NCBI RefSeq assembly: GCF_001665875.1
Contig: NZ_LZTA01000116.1
Span: 1 to 64,000 of the forward strand
DNA length: 64,000 bases
Reading direction: 5' to 3'
DNA from: Mycobacterium sp. 852002-40037_SCH5390672
Lineage (GTDB): Bacteria; Actinomycetota; Actinomycetes; Mycobacteriales; Mycobacteriaceae
Shown here one piece after another: positions 7,953 to 15,641 of the stretch. The notes beneath the pieces were generated by a model that worked only from the letters and a program-made list of their open reading frames with translations, made no database searches and was not told the DNA's origin. The translations under genes and the position numbers were made by a program. Position 1 is the stretch's first letter. Each line of letters starts with the position of its first letter.

Positions 7953-8741
7953 GTGCGCACAAGCCAGGACGATCTGGCGTTGGCACTGACGCTGGCAGAC
8001 CGCGCGGACACGTTGACCTCCGCCCGATTCGGTGCGCTCGACCTGCTGGTCGACACCAAACCCGACCTCACGCCGGTGACCGACGCCGACCGCGCGGTGG
8101 AAACCGAGCTGCGTGAGGTGCTCGCGCGCGAACGGCCGCATGACAGCATCGTCGGCGAAGAGTTCGGCGGCGACACCACTTTCACCGGACGTCAGTGGAT
8201 CATCGACCCGATCGACGGCACCAAGAACTTCGTCCGCGGGGTGCCGGTGTGGGCCAGCCTGATCGCGGTGCTGCAAGACGGTGTCCCCGTCGTCGGTGTC
8301 GTGAGCGCCCCGGCTCTGCAGCGCCGGTGGTGGGCCGCGCACGGTCAAGGTGCCTTCGTCGCGGTCAGCGGAGCGCCCTCGCGCCGGCTGTCCGTTTCGT
8401 CAGTGGCGCAACTGAGTTCGGCCAGCCTTTCGTTCTCCAGCTTGTCCGGGTGGTCGCAGCTCGGTGTGCGCGACCGGTTCATCGCGCTGACCGACGCGGT
8501 CTGGCGGGTGCGCGCCTTCGGCGATTTTCTGTCCTATTGCCTGGTGGCCGAAGGGGCCGTCGACATCGCCGCCGAACCGGAAGTGTCGGTATGGGATCTC
8601 GCGGCACTCGACATCCTGGTGCGCGAAGCGGGCGGGACGCTGACGGCGTTGGACGGCTCCGCGGGACCGCATCACGGCAGCGCCGTGGCCACCAACGGCC
8701 TGCTCCAACAGCAGGTGCTCGCCGGCCTCACTGTGAATTAG
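7953..8741 (+). CDS. hisN: Histidinol-phosphatase, inositol-monophosphatase family (Rv3137-like)
   Basis: A Mg-dependent phosphatase of 262 residues in the inositol monophosphatase fold. The M. tuberculosis orthologue Rv3137 is reported to remove phosphate from histidinol phosphate in histidine synthesis. Metal-binding motifs are visible: GEEFGG (about 69-74), WIIDPIDGTKNFVRG (about 82-96) and the C-terminal WDLAALDILVREAGG. GDFLSYCLVAEG is the usual substrate-side segment. The start is GTG at 7953 right after GAGGAGGAGC, provided by the dispersed repeat. The position after PPE51-like genes and before fadE24 matches Rv3136-Rv3139, though no pflA homologue lies between. Confidence 0.88.
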   Translation: MRTSQDDLALALTLADRADTLTSARFGALDLLVDTKPDLTPVTDADRAVETELREVLARERPHDSIVGEEFGGDTTFTGRQWIIDPIDGTKNFVRGVPVWASLIAVLQDGVPVVGVVSAPALQRRWWAAHGQGAFVAVSGAPSRRLSVSSVAQLSSASLSFSSLSGWSQLGVRDRFIALTDAVWRVRAFGDFLSYCLVAEGAVDIAAEPEVSVWDLAALDILVREAGGTLTALDGSAGPHHGSAVATNGLLQQQVLAGLTVN

Positions 8742-8758
8742 TTAACAAGTGTTCTCCG

Positions 8759-8782
8759 CGATCTTACTCCGGAGTAAGATCG
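8759..8782. promoter_or_regulatory. Perfect 24-bp palindrome upstream of fadE24-fadE23
   Basis: The left arm CGATCTTACTCC is followed with no spacer by its exact reverse complement. It lies 38 bases before the fadE24 ATG and 17 bases after the hisN stop, with the AT-rich GTTAACAAGTG just upstream. Size and symmetry fit a dimeric TetR-type operator controlling fatty-acid genes. A transcription terminator is less likely because no T-run follows and the distance to fadE24 is short. Confidence 0.65.
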
Positions 8783-8820
8783 GCGATATCCGCATCGCCA
8801 ACAACCTGAGGCTGCTGAAG

Positions 8821-10236
8821 ATGACCGTTTCCGGTTCCAAACAGACTTCGAAAACCGCCCGCTCGCGTGTCAAACGGCGCGACCACAAGTCCGCTGTCGG
8901 GCTGCAACAACACAAGCGCACCGGCGTGGACATCGCCATCGCGCTCCTCACCCCGCTCGTGGGGCAGGAGTTCCTGGACAAGTACCAGCTGCGTGACCCG
9001 CTCAACCGCGCGCTGCGCTACGGCACCAAGACGGTCTTCTCCACCGCCGCCGCCTCCTCCCGGGAATTCAAGCGGATCCAGAACCTGCGCGGCGGCCCGA
9101 CCCGACTCAAGTCCAGCGGCAAGGACTACTTCGACCTGACGCCCGACGACGAGCAGAAGATGATCGTCGACACTCTCGACGAGTTCGCCGAGGAAGTGCT
9201 GCGGCCCGCCGCACACGATGCCGACGAGGCGGCGACCTACCCCCGCGAGCTGATCGCCAAGGCCGCCGAGTTGGGCATCACCGCGATCAACATCCCGGAG
9301 GATTTCGACGGCATCGCCGCGCACCGGTCCAGCGTGACCAATGTGCTGGTCGCCGAGGCGCTGGCCTACGGCGACATGGGGCTGGCTTTGCCGCTGCTGG
9401 CCCCGGGAGGCGTGGCCTCCGCGTTGACGCATTGGGGCAGCGCCGACCAGCAGGCCACCTACCTGCCCGAGTTCGCCGGTGAGAACGTGCCCCAAGCCTG
9501 CGTGGCCATCGCCGAGCCGCAACCGCTCTTCGACCCCACCCGGCTGAAGACCACCGCGGTGCGCACCCCGACCGGATACCGCCTCGACGGGGTGAAGTCG
9601 TTGGTCCCGGCCGCGGCCGACGCCGAGCTTTTCATCATCGGTGCGCAGCTGGACGGCAAGCCGGCCCTGTTCATCGTCGAGTCCTCGACCAAAGGCCTTG
9701 CCGTGAAAGCGGATCCGAGCATGGGGATTCGCGCGGCGGCCCTGGGCCACGTCGAACTATCCGGGGTGACGGTGCCGCTGAGCGCGCGGCTCGGCGAACC
9801 AGACGCGAACGACGCCGAATACGACGTGGCTTACTCCGAGGCGATCGCGCTTGCCCGGTTGGGTTGGGCGGCGCTGACGGTCGGCACCTCGCACGCGGTG
9901 CTCGACTACGTCGTCCCGTACGTCAAGGAACGCGAGGCCTTCGGTGAGCCGATCGCCCACCGGCAGGCGGTGGCCTTCATGTGCGCCAACATCGCCATCG
10001 AATTGGACGGGCTGCGGCTGATCACCTGGCGTGGCGCGGCGCGCGCCGAGCAAGGTCTGCCCTTCATCCGTGAAGCGGCGCTGGCCAAGCGCCTCGGCGC
10101 CGACAAGGGCATGCAGATCGGCCTCGACGGTGTTCAACTGCTCGGCGGCCACGGCTACACGAAGGAGCACCCCGTCGAACGTTGGTACCGCGACCTGCGG
10201 GCAATCGGCGTCGCCGAGGGCGTCGTCGTCATCTAA
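8821..10236 (+). CDS. fadE24: Acyl-CoA dehydrogenase FadE24
   Basis: A flavin acyl-CoA dehydrogenase of 471 residues for the first oxidation step of beta-oxidation. An unusual basic N-terminal extension (TVSGSKQTSKTARSRVKRRD) precedes the dehydrogenase helical domain (about 95 on). The middle beta domain has CVAIAEPQPLFD and the C-terminal domain has EREAFGEPIAHRQAVAFM and GVQLLGGHGYTKEHPVERWY. It ends IGVAEGVVVI, without the usual extra C-terminal helix. I chose ATG at 8821, since upstream codons would run through the palindrome. It sits 32 bases before fadE23; the pair is isoniazid-induced in M. tuberculosis by my recollection. A two-gene heteromeric enzyme is plausible. Confidence 0.9.
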   Translation: MTVSGSKQTSKTARSRVKRRDHKSAVGLQQHKRTGVDIAIALLTPLVGQEFLDKYQLRDPLNRALRYGTKTVFSTAAASSREFKRIQNLRGGPTRLKSSGKDYFDLTPDDEQKMIVDTLDEFAEEVLRPAAHDADEAATYPRELIAKAAELGITAINIPEDFDGIAAHRSSVTNVLVAEALAYGDMGLALPLLAPGGVASALTHWGSADQQATYLPEFAGENVPQACVAIAEPQPLFDPTRLKTTAVRTPTGYRLDGVKSLVPAAADAELFIIGAQLDGKPALFIVESSTKGLAVKADPSMGIRAAALGHVELSGVTVPLSARLGEPDANDAEYDVAYSEAIALARLGWAALTVGTSHAVLDYVVPYVKEREAFGEPIAHRQAVAFMCANIAIELDGLRLITWRGAARAEQGLPFIREAALAKRLGADKGMQIGLDGVQLLGGHGYTKEHPVERWYRDLRAIGVAEGVVVI

Positions 10237-10268
10237 GTCGCTATCTCACTCGAGCTGAAAGTTCAATC

Positions 10269-11474
10269 ATGGCAATCAATCTGGAACTTCCCCGCAAGAT
10301 GCAAGCGGTGGCGACCAAGACGCATCAGGGCGCCGCTGAGTTGATGCGGCCGATCGCCCGCAAGTACGACCTCAAAGAGCACGCGTACCCGGTCGAGCTC
10401 GACACCCTGTTCAGCCTCTTCGAAGGAGCCTCGGAGTCAATCGAATTCGCGGGAGCGAACGCGCTGGGCGGCGAGGACGAAGAACGGGACAAGAACCACA
10501 ACGGCGCCAACATGGCCGCGCTGCTGCAGACGCTGGAAGCCAGCTGGGGCGACCTCGCGATGATGCTGTCGGTTCCGTATCAAGGGCTGGGGAACGCGGC
10601 AATCTCCGCCGTCGCCAATGAGGAGCAGCTGCAACGCCTGGGCAAGGTGTGGGCGGCGATGGCCATCACCGAACCCGGCTTCGGATCGGACTCGGCGGCG
10701 GTGTCGACGACCGCCACCCTGGACGGCGACGAGTATGTGATCAACGGCGAGAAGATCTTCGTCACCGCCGGCTCACGCGCCACCCACATCGTGGTGTGGG
10801 CGACGCTCGACAAGTCGCAGGGCCGCGCGGCGATCAAGTCCTTCGTGGTGCCCCGCGAGCATCCCGGTGTCACGGTCGAACGGCTCGAACACAAGCTCGG
10901 CATTAAGGGTTCCGATACCGCAGTCATCCGGTTCGACAACGCCCGCATTCCGAAGGAAAATCTGCTCGGAAATCCCGAAATCGAGGTTGGCAAGGGCTTT
11001 TCCGGAGTGATGGAGACCTTCGACAACACCCGCCCCATCGTCGCGGCCATGGCGGTCGGTGTCGGCCGCGCCGCCCTGGAGGAGATTCGCAAGATCCTCA
11101 CCGAGGCCGGCGTGGAGATCTCCTACGACAAACCCTCGCACGCCCAGAGCGCAGCGGCATCGGAGTTCTTGCGGATGGAAGCCGACTGGGAGGCAGCCTA
11201 TCTGCTGTCGCTGCGGGCGGCGTGGCAGGCCGACAACAAGATCCCCAACTCCAAAGAGGCGTCGATGAGCAAGGCGAAGGCCGGCCGGATGGCCACCGAC
11301 GTCACGCTCAAGACCGTCGAATTGGCAGGCACCGCGGGCTATTCCGAACAGTCGCTACTGGAGAAATGGGCGCGCGACTCGAAGATCCTGGACATCTTCG
11401 AAGGCACGCAACAGATTCAGCAGTTGGTGGTCGCGCGCCGCCTGCTGGGGCTGTCCTCGTCCGAGCTCAAGTAG
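10269..11474 (+). CDS. fadE23: Acyl-CoA dehydrogenase FadE23
   Basis: A 401-residue acyl-CoA dehydrogenase, the same length as M. tuberculosis FadE23. FAD-binding segments MAITEPGFGSDSAAV and INGEKIFVTAG are clear, and the C-terminal ILDIFEGTQQIQQLVVARRL carries the Glu used as catalytic base in many family members. The start is ATG at 10269, 32 bases after fadE24. Because the two genes are paired and only similar, they may form a mixed oligomer, as other mycobacterial FadE pairs do; this is inference. The gene ends in a hairpin shared with the convergent reductase pseudogene. Confidence 0.9.
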   Translation: MAINLELPRKMQAVATKTHQGAAELMRPIARKYDLKEHAYPVELDTLFSLFEGASESIEFAGANALGGEDEERDKNHNGANMAALLQTLEASWGDLAMMLSVPYQGLGNAAISAVANEEQLQRLGKVWAAMAITEPGFGSDSAAVSTTATLDGDEYVINGEKIFVTAGSRATHIVVWATLDKSQGRAAIKSFVVPREHPGVTVERLEHKLGIKGSDTAVIRFDNARIPKENLLGNPEIEVGKGFSGVMETFDNTRPIVAAMAVGVGRAALEEIRKILTEAGVEISYDKPSHAQSAAASEFLRMEADWEAAYLLSLRAAWQADNKIPNSKEASMSKAKAGRMATDVTLKTVELAGTAGYSEQSLLEKWARDSKILDIFEGTQQIQQLVVARRLLGLSSSELK

Positions 11475-11494
11475 CTCGGGTTCGGCAGAGCTAC
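11471..11494. terminator. Hairpin between convergent fadE23 and reductase pseudogene
   Basis: GTAGCTC at 11471-11477 and GAGCTAC at 11488-11494 pair perfectly around a 10-base loop. The arms contain the TAG stop codons of both convergent genes. There is no T-run, as is common for mycobacterial intrinsic terminators, so its activity is inferred from position and symmetry. Confidence 0.5.
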
Positions 11495-12348
11495 GCGGCG
11501 ACGGCGTTCAGCCGCTCGCGGGCTTCGTCGTCCAGTTCGATGGACGCGGCCGCCAGGTTCTCCTCAAGGTGGGCCAGCGACGAAGTACCGGGGATCAGCA
11601 GGACGTTGGGCGCCACACCGAGCGTCCACGCCAACGCGACCTGAGCGGGTGTGCGGCCCAGTCGCTGCGCGGTCTCCTGAACCACCTGGTGGCTGAGCAC
11701 CGGGTTGGGCTGCATGAAGGCCGCGCCCAGCGGGAAGAACGGGACGAAGGCGATCCCCCGCGTCGCGCATTAATCGAGCACCGCGGCCGACTCCCGGTAC
11801 ACCAGGTTGAATGCGTTTTGCACACAGGCGATTTCGGTGCGCTGCACAGCATGCAGCAGGTGCTCGCGGCTGACGTTGCTCAGTCCGATCCCGCCGATCA
11901 GTCCCTGATCGCGAGCCTCGACCATGGCGCAAAGCTGGTCGTCGAACTCTGGGTCTGGGCCGTCGCTTTCGAACACCCGCAGGTTGACCACGGCCAGTTG
12001 CTCGACACCGAGGCTGCACAGGTTCGTTTCGATGTCGCGGCGCAACTGTGGCGGCGCACCGGTTGGCAGCCAGGCCCCGTTGTCATCGCGGCGCCCACCG
12101 ACCTTGCTGACCAGCGCCAGGTTCTCCGGGTATGGGTGCAGCGCCTCGCGGATCAACTCGTTGGCGACGTCGGGACCATAAAACTGGGACGTGTCGATGT
12201 GGTCGACGCCGAGTTCGACCGCGCGGCGCAGCACGGCCAGCGCTTCGTCGCGGTCCCGCGGCGGACCGAACGCATTGGGTCCGGGCAATTGCATGGCACC
12301 GAAACCGACGCGGTTGACCGAAAACCCACCGAGTGGAAAGGGATCCAT
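11491..12348 (-). pseudogene. Aldo/keto reductase interrupted by an in-frame stop
   Basis: The frame reads as one 285-codon aldo/keto reductase except for a TAA at 11770-11772. The first part (start ATG at 12348) has the family's VNRVGFGAMQLPGPNAFG, the catalytic Asp and Tyr in VDHIDTSQFYGPDVANELI, and the catalytic Lys in LALVSKVGGR. After the stop, the same frame resumes with CATRGIAFVPFFPLGAAFMQ and ends with LGRTPAQVALAWTL, which includes the NADPH-binding C-terminal region. Relatives have a continuous stretch here. The cause is a nonsense mutation or a base-call error. If real, only a 192-residue fragment lacking the cofactor site would be made. Confidence 0.8.
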
Positions 12349-12370
12349 ACGGTGAGGTTAGCGTCGAAGC

Positions 12371-13369
12371 ATGGACACGTTTCACGCGCTCGTCGCGCGA
12401 CAAGATGGTGACCGCGTAACCGCGTCGGTCGAGACGCTGAACCACTCCGACCTGCCGCCCGGCGATGTGACCATCCGGGTCCTGTATTCGAGCGTGAACT
12501 ACAAAGACGCCCTGGCATTGACGCCGGGCGGCGGCGTGGTGCGCAACTACCCGGTGGTGCCGGGCATCGACCTGACCGGCGAGGTCGTGGGGTCGACATC
12601 GGCCGACTTCGCCGTCGGCGACCAGGTACTGGCGCACGGGTATGCGATCGGCACCGCCCACCACGGCGGCTACGCCGAATACGCGCGGTTGCCGGCCGAC
12701 CAGGTCGTCGCCCTCGGCGCGTTGAGCGCCCACGAGGGCGCCGCGATCGGAACCGCGGGCTTCACCGCCGCGATGAGCGTGCGGGCGCTGATGGACTGGG
12801 GTATCGCGCCCGACGCCGGTCCCATCGTCGTCACCGGAGCCACCGGCGGCGTCGGCTCGGTCAGCGTGGACCTGCTGGCGGCCGCCGGCTACCAGGTCGT
12901 CGCCTCGACCGGCAAAGCCGAGGCCGCCGGCCGACTCAAAACCCTTGGCGCCGCGGAGGTTATCGGCCGACTGCCCGCCGACCCCGACGCCAAGCCGCGC
13001 CCCCTGGGCAAGGCACGCTGGGCGGGCGGGGTGGACTGTGTGGGCGGCGCGACGCTGGCCGACGTGCTCCGCACCGTCGATTACGGCGGCGCGGTGGCGG
13101 CCAGCGGCCTCACCGGCGGCCCGGCCCTGAACACCACGGTGCTGCCCTTCATCCTGCGCGCCGTCGCGCTGCTGGGCATGGACTCGGTGCTGATGCCGAT
13201 CGCACCACGCCGCGAATTGTGGGCCAAACTCGGCGATTCGTTGCGGCCACGTCACCTGGACGCCCTGGTCAGCGACGTCGATGTGAAAGATGTCGTCGGC
13301 GTCATCGACCAGGTGCGCGCCGGCAAATTCTCCGGCCGGGCCGTGGTGCGGGTCGCGGGCGGCTTTTGA
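12371..13369 (+). CDS. acuI: YhdH/AcuI-type acrylyl-CoA reductase (MDR family)
   Basis: A zinc-free medium-chain dehydrogenase/reductase of 332 residues. Members reduce acryloyl-CoA or similar enoyl-CoA/enone substrates with NADPH. Family marks are SSVNYKDALALTPGGGVVRN, PGIDLTGEVVGS near the N-terminus, the cofactor fold IVVTGATGGVGSVSVDLLA (about 154-172), GGVDCVGGATLADVL, and LGMDSVLMP near the C-terminus, all typical of the YhdH branch. The start is ATG at 12371, divergent from the reductase pseudogene across 22 bases. fadB4, another MDR enzyme, follows 74 bases later. The physiological substrate is not known here. Confidence 0.82.
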   Translation: MDTFHALVARQDGDRVTASVETLNHSDLPPGDVTIRVLYSSVNYKDALALTPGGGVVRNYPVVPGIDLTGEVVGSTSADFAVGDQVLAHGYAIGTAHHGGYAEYARLPADQVVALGALSAHEGAAIGTAGFTAAMSVRALMDWGIAPDAGPIVVTGATGGVGSVSVDLLAAAGYQVVASTGKAEAAGRLKTLGAAEVIGRLPADPDAKPRPLGKARWAGGVDCVGGATLADVLRTVDYGGAVAASGLTGGPALNTTVLPFILRAVALLGMDSVLMPIAPRRELWAKLGDSLRPRHLDALVSDVDVKDVVGVIDQVRAGKFSGRAVVRVAGGF

Positions 13370-13443
13370 GCCGGCAGTAGGCTGACCAAGCGCTGTTCGG
13401 GCGCATTGACGGCAGCGCCGATGGCGGTGACGACGGAGGTGGC

Positions 13444-14415
13444 ATGCGCGCGGTACAGGTGACTCGGCTCGATGGTCCAGACGCGGTCGAATTGACCGAC
13501 ATCGACGAACCCTCGGGCGACGGGGTCGTCGTCGACGTGCACGCCGCCGGGGTGGCCTTCCCGGACGCCTTGCTCACCCGGGGCCTCTACCAGTACCGCC
13601 CGGATTTGCCGTTCGTGCTCGGCGCCGAGATCGCCGGCGTGGTCCGGTCCGCACCCGAGGGCGCGCACGTGAGTGCCGGCGACCGGGTCGTCGGGCTCAC
13701 GATGCTGTCCGGCGGCATGGCCGAGGTCGCGGTGTTGGCCCCCGACCGGGTGTTCAAGCTGCCCGACAATGTGAGCTTCGAGGCAGGCGCCGGCCTGTTA
13801 TTCAACGACCTGACGGTGTACTTCGCCCTGACCGTTCGGGGTCGGCTGCAGCGCGGCGAGACGGTTCTGGTGCACGGCGCCGCCGGGGGCATCGGAACCT
13901 CGGCGCTGCGGCTGGCACCGGCGCTGGGCGCCTCGCGCACCATCGCCGTGGTCAGCACGCAGGACAAGGCCGATATCGCCACGGCGTCCGGCGCTACGGA
14001 TGTGGTGCTGGCCGACGGTTTCAAGGACGCGGTGAAGGAGTTGACCCACGGACGTGGTGTCGACATCGTCGTCGACCCGGTCGGCGGCGACCGGTTTACC
14101 GATTCCCTGCGCTCGCTGACCCCCGGCGGGCGGCTGCTGGTCGTCGGGTTCACCGGCGGTGAGATTCCCACCGTCAAGGTAAACCGCTTGTTGCTCAACA
14201 ACGTTGACGTGGTCGGTGTGGGCTGGGGCGCTTGGGCGGGGACGCATCCGGGCGCGCTGGACGAGCAGTGGGCCGGACTCGAACGATTGCTCACCTCCGG
14301 GGAACTGACCCCGCCCCAGCCGGTGACCTACCCGCTGGAGCAAGTCGCGACCGCCGTCGCCTCTCTGGAGAACCGCAGCGCCAAGGGAAAGGTCGTACTG
14401 CGCGTCCGCGGTTAG
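13444..14415 (+). CDS. fadB4: NADPH:quinone oxidoreductase-like FadB4
   Basis: A 323-residue zinc-free MDR oxidoreductase, the length of M. tuberculosis FadB4 (Rv3141). Sequence marks are MRAVQVTRLDGPDAVELTD, the substrate-side GVAFPDALLTRGLYQYRP, the NADPH-binding GETVLVHGAAGGIGTSALRL (about 139-158) and the C-terminal SLENRSAKGKVVLRV. It is named for fatty-acid work, but its fold is that of a quinone or enone reductase, so a beta-oxidation role is doubtful. The start is ATG at 13444 behind GGAGGTGGC. It closes the block conserved with M. tuberculosis before the inserted catabolic operon. Confidence 0.9.
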   Translation: MRAVQVTRLDGPDAVELTDIDEPSGDGVVVDVHAAGVAFPDALLTRGLYQYRPDLPFVLGAEIAGVVRSAPEGAHVSAGDRVVGLTMLSGGMAEVAVLAPDRVFKLPDNVSFEAGAGLLFNDLTVYFALTVRGRLQRGETVLVHGAAGGIGTSALRLAPALGASRTIAVVSTQDKADIATASGATDVVLADGFKDAVKELTHGRGVDIVVDPVGGDRFTDSLRSLTPGGRLLVVGFTGGEIPTVKVNRLLLNNVDVVGVGWGAWAGTHPGALDEQWAGLERLLTSGELTPPQPVTYPLEQVATAVASLENRSAKGKVVLRVRG

Positions 14416-14472
14416 GCGCTGCGCAACGCCCATCACCGAACGTGTGGACCGGCCTTGTGTGGACCAAAAAGA

Positions 14473-14490
14473 GAAAGTAATGTCACTTTC
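14473..14490. promoter_or_regulatory. Inverted repeat upstream of the catabolic operon
   Basis: GAAAGT (14473-14478) and ACTTTC (14485-14490) are exact reverse complements around six bases, with one further symmetric pair inside. The site lies in a locally AT-rich stretch 54 bases before the first gene of the operon. The operon encodes its own TetR regulator, so this is the likeliest operator; that link is inference. Confidence 0.5.
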
Positions 14491-14544
14491 AGTTTTGTAA
14501 TCGTGATCGCCAGCCACCTGGTCCCCCCTCGGAGGAGCCGTCCC

Positions 14545-15639
14545 ATGGAATCTTTTGTGCACCTGCGGAAGGGCCGAACACCGCGCCGCCTGCACGCCGA
14601 CCTCGAAGGCCTCAAGGACGACGAGTTGGGCCGGGGCGGATTCACCGGCCGCACCGCCAATCTCTACCGGCGCCACGATCCCACCGCCTACCGGTCGGTC
14701 GGCCCGCTGCGGCCCATCGACGTGCTGTCCAGCGAGCTCAAGCCCAGCGATGCCGCCGAGGCCGACGGGGTGCCGCTGCTGATGTTCAACAACGACGACT
14801 GCCGAATTCTGTTGAGCCGCCGACACGAACCGATGCCGTTCTTCGTCCGCCACGTCGACGGGGACCTGCTGTGCTTCGTCCACGAGGGCGGCGGTCTGGC
14901 CGAGACCGAATTCGGGCCGCTGCGCTATCGGGAGGGCGACTGGCTGTACATCCCGAAAGCATGCACGTGGCGCCAGCTGCCCGACAGCGCGACGACGATG
15001 CTGATGATCGAGGCCACCGACGAATTTCGGGTGCCGCCGCCTGGCGCGCTGGGCCGGCACTTCCCATTCGACCCGTCACAGGTCATCATCCCTGAGCCGG
15101 CGCCGGCCGGCGAGGACGAGGCCGACGGCGAATTCGAGGTCCGACTCATCCATGAGGGCGGCCCGACAACGCTGTTCTACCAACATAATCCGCTTGACGT
15201 CGAAGGCTGGCGCGGGGACAACTTCGCGTTCACGTTCAACATCGCCGACTACAACGTGGTTACCTCCGACAGTGTCCACCTGCCCCCGACGGTGCACCTG
15301 TTCATGCAGGCCACCGGCGTCTACGTGATGAACTTCCTACCCAAGCCCGCCGAAGGGATTCCGGGCACCGAACGCACACCGTGGTATCACCGCAACGTCG
15401 ACTATGACGAGATCGCCTTCTTCCACGGCGGCTCGCTGTACGGCATTCCGATGCCACCCGGTTTGATTTCTCATGCGCCCCAAGGCATTCATCACGGCGC
15501 GCCCGAGAAGGCCCGGGAACGCGCGCGCCGCAAATTCGACGACTACTCACGCGTCGACTGGCAGGTGATCGCCATCGACACCCGCCGGCGGCTGACCCCG
15601 TCGGCCGAGGTACTGGCCCACGACCTAGGACAACACTGA
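14545..15639 (+). CDS. Homogentisate 1,2-dioxygenase-like cupin protein
   Basis: A 364-residue member of the homogentisate dioxygenase family, Fe(II) enzymes that cleave aromatic rings. Two cupin-like halves are visible: the N-terminal RHVDGDLLCFVHEGGG to YREGDWLYIPKACTWRQL, and the C-terminal TPWYHRNVDYDEIAFFHGGS (280-297), then SHAPQGIHHGAPE (309-321). His282, Asp288 or Glu289 and His316/317 are the probable iron ligands. It is shorter than the usual enzyme of about 430 residues, so the substrate may not be homogentisate. The start is ATG at 14545, 8 bases after GGAGGAG. It is the first gene of the ten-gene operon and lies 2 bases before the hydrolase. Confidence 0.8.
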   Translation: MESFVHLRKGRTPRRLHADLEGLKDDELGRGGFTGRTANLYRRHDPTAYRSVGPLRPIDVLSSELKPSDAAEADGVPLLMFNNDDCRILLSRRHEPMPFFVRHVDGDLLCFVHEGGGLAETEFGPLRYREGDWLYIPKACTWRQLPDSATTMLMIEATDEFRVPPPGALGRHFPFDPSQVIIPEPAPAGEDEADGEFEVRLIHEGGPTTLFYQHNPLDVEGWRGDNFAFTFNIADYNVVTSDSVHLPPTVHLFMQATGVYVMNFLPKPAEGIPGTERTPWYHRNVDYDEIAFFHGGSLYGIPMPPGLISHAPQGIHHGAPEKARERARRKFDDYSRVDWQVIAIDTRRRLTPSAEVLAHDLGQH

Positions 15640-15641
15640 CC

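Noticed and set aside
8759..8782. Palindrome as the hisN transcription terminator
   Set aside because: There is no T-run and it sits at operator distance from fadE24; a double role cannot be excluded.
11770..11772. Two separate genes for the aldo/keto reductase halves
   Set aside because: Both halves are in one frame and together match a single domain; the second lacks its own ribosome site.
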